Source of the DNA: Haliaeetus albicilla
Taxonomy: Eukaryota; Chordata; Aves; Accipitriformes; Accipitridae
Direction of reading: 5' to 3'
NCBI RefSeq assembly: GCF_947461875.1
Contig: NC_091490.1
Span: 21,596,984-21,660,983 of the forward strand
DNA: 64,000 nt
Within the stretch, counting starts at the first letter, position 1; every line of letters starts with the position of its first letter. Below are positions 62,136-64,000 of this stretch, in pieces. The notes below the pieces were generated by a model that did not search any database, was not told where the DNA came from, and saw only the letters and a list, made by a program, of their open reading frames with translations. The position numbers and the translations under genes were made by a program.

Positions 62136-64000
62136 GCAAATCACCTACTGTACAGGAAGAATTTCACTCAGAACTGAAGTGCAAATACCTTTGAGGTAAA
62201 ACTTGGCAAATACATAATAGCACACAGTAATGCTATGAAACAACTTGTAACTAGTTGTGAATAAAGTCATAGCAAACTGAAATCATGAGAGGAACATAGG
62301 CAGACAAATTATAGTTACAAATCAGTTGCAATCTACACAGTTTCACTCTATATGTGAAGCACTAATTTATGAAAACTAGCTTCTTCCTGTTGATAAATGA
62401 AACTGTTAAAATTATCTGCAAATATAGACATTGAAAATAGAACACAAGACTAAGTGGATAACTTCATATTAGTTTTGCAGACATTTACTGTACATATGCA
62501 CTTAAATGTATATGTATCATCTTAATCTCAATGTCCCAGAAGGTAATGTGGCCAAGAAAAGCTGTACTATTTTTTATATTTGCTATTAGGAGGTAGTTTG
62601 GGAGGCTCTGATACTGTCATGCATATCACTACGTAAGTTAGAATAATCAAGAAAAAGCAGTTGTTTCAAATACAATAAAATTTTCTTTCTATCTATCTTG
62701 GGACAAATGAACAGTAGGAGAAAGAATATGTGATAGAGTGCCATATGCATCAGTGTCAGCAAAGAAAACAGTATTTTAATTTTCAAATGAAACAACATAG
62801 AAGTCCTTTAGTGAGGTCTATTATTTGAAAATGCTATCTTCTTTTGTTACCATTCTACTACTTCCAGACTGACACTTTGTTTCAGACCAGAATCTGTCTA
62901 ATGTGTAGATATATTCATACTATATTTATGTTCTGTGAGAAGGCAATTCTAAATGCTGCTTAGCAAATAAAATGAACATTAAGTAGACATACAACATAAT
63001 TTAATTTATGCTGTGTATTTATAGAGCTCCCAGAAGAACTTACTACAAAATCATTCACTGCACTTAAAATCAAACTGGAAATGTAGTTTTATTTAAAGAG
63101 ATTTTTGAGACAAGGGTTTTCAAAGAACCCAGAAAGTTCAGCTGCCAGCTCCTACCTTTTGATTTTCTGTTTCTAAGAATTGCTATTCACCCAGAGTAAC
63201 CCAGGCTGGGTCACACAGTCACAGCAGTCTCAGTATCACATTTATCTTCATAACCTAGCCACAGTGGTCCTTCCTATCCCAGAAAAGATGTAAAGACAAA
63301 GTTACTGTTTCTATAGTAAATGACCAGCAGGTCTTGTCCTCATTCCATCATTGCAACCTTTTGCACTGCTAGTGCAACATTTTCAGCATAGCCATGCGAC
63401 AGCTGTAAAACTTTTGGGTATTAAACTAGCTGCGACTTAGGAGCAAAGTGTTTTCTTGGAGCTGTTCAAACCCTTAAAATTGACAAGATACAGTGTCAGG
63501 ATATTCCAAAGGAATAACAGCAGAGACTGTACAGCAGACACACCAATTCGTGGCCGTCTTGAAAATTATGGGTTAGAAAAGACACCAAAGATTTCATTAA
63601 TAGAAACACAGATCTCTGAGGAGGAGCAGCACAGCCATGTAGTGACGTTCTGTGTGCTTACCCCTGACATTCACCTAATTAGCATTCCTGGAAAATGTGC
63701 ACTAGCAGTATCACTCCTCAATTATGATAGCCATTTTCATGGTCATGTTTTATTCACCTTCCTGATAGCAGTACTTACAACCAGAGGTGCAGAATAGCAA
63801 GAATACAGTGCACTCAACCCCCAGTAGCAATTTTTGTTTTTTTATTTTCAAAGTAAGAGTCATATGCACTAAAAGTTTGTGAAAAGACTGTTATTAAACT
63901 ACCTTTAAATATGTTTAATGGCACCACATGCTGACTCAGAAATTCCTTTCCTCCAAGCCTGTACAAAGTGGAGGGTCTAATTGTGAATGCTTTACTACTG

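Larger units (their letters stand above)
58756..64000. other. Intergenic, no gene seen
   Basis: AT-rich with an A run (about 60453-60466) and three candidate old repeats listed separately. The 124-codon frames at 59962-60336 (+) and 60577-60951 (-) and the 113-codon frame at 63456-63797 (+) carry no domain I recognise. Nothing resembles a first exon of PALMD. Confidence 0.55.

Noticed and set aside
1..64000. Prokaryotic or viral systems: CRISPR arrays, operons, toxin-antitoxin or phage genes, tRNA or rRNA genes
   Set aside because: No regularly spaced repeats, no compact gene runs and no tRNA A/B-box or rRNA sequence seen. The content is that of a vertebrate intergenic region.

Overview
This is a stretch of vertebrate nuclear DNA, almost certainly from a bird. 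It is AT-rich, poor in CpG, with long non-coding stretches and no bacterial-style gene packing. The avian assignment rests on CR1 LINE fragments with avian-type 3' ends (ATTCTATG-type and TTCTATTCTA-type tails) and on a solo ERVL-type LTR of a kind common in birds. Species cannot be read from the sequence.

Layout. Positions 2-715 are the 3' end of the coding sequence of PLPPR4 (PRG-1, phospholipid phosphatase-related protein 4) on the + strand: 237 C-terminal codons and a TGA stop. Its AT-rich 3' UTR probably runs to about 4.2 kb, with poly(A) signals at 1688, 3899, 4055 and 4174. A GC-richer block of unknown origin (about 4.3-5.7 kb) follows. From there to 64 kb I find no exon I can support. 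In mammals PLPPR4 is followed on the same strand by a large gene-poor interval and then PALMD, so I infer that this is the 5' part of that interval.

The interval holds a solo LTR at 19284-19865 with a perfect 5-bp target duplication; a 5'-truncated CR1 on the minus strand at about 25138-26205 with a decayed reverse transcriptase; two CR1 fragments side by side at 41230-42172; and an older CR1 tail at about 52085-52405. There are also faint relics of ancient amniote palindromic repeats, and several blocks that look like conserved regulatory DNA (about 17.83-18.06, 36.48-37.16 and 47.37-47.67 kb).

The most interesting non-repeat signal is at 58.3-58.75 kb: the only CpG-dense patch in the window. 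It is followed on the minus strand by a Kozak-type ATG next to a splice-donor-like site, and then by another exon-like segment at 57.82-57.98 kb. This may be the promoter of an unannotated minus-strand transcript in the PLPPR4-PALMD interval, but it is unproven. No tRNA, rRNA or CRISPR array is seen. Repeat and conserved-element calls rest on recognition by eye, not alignment.
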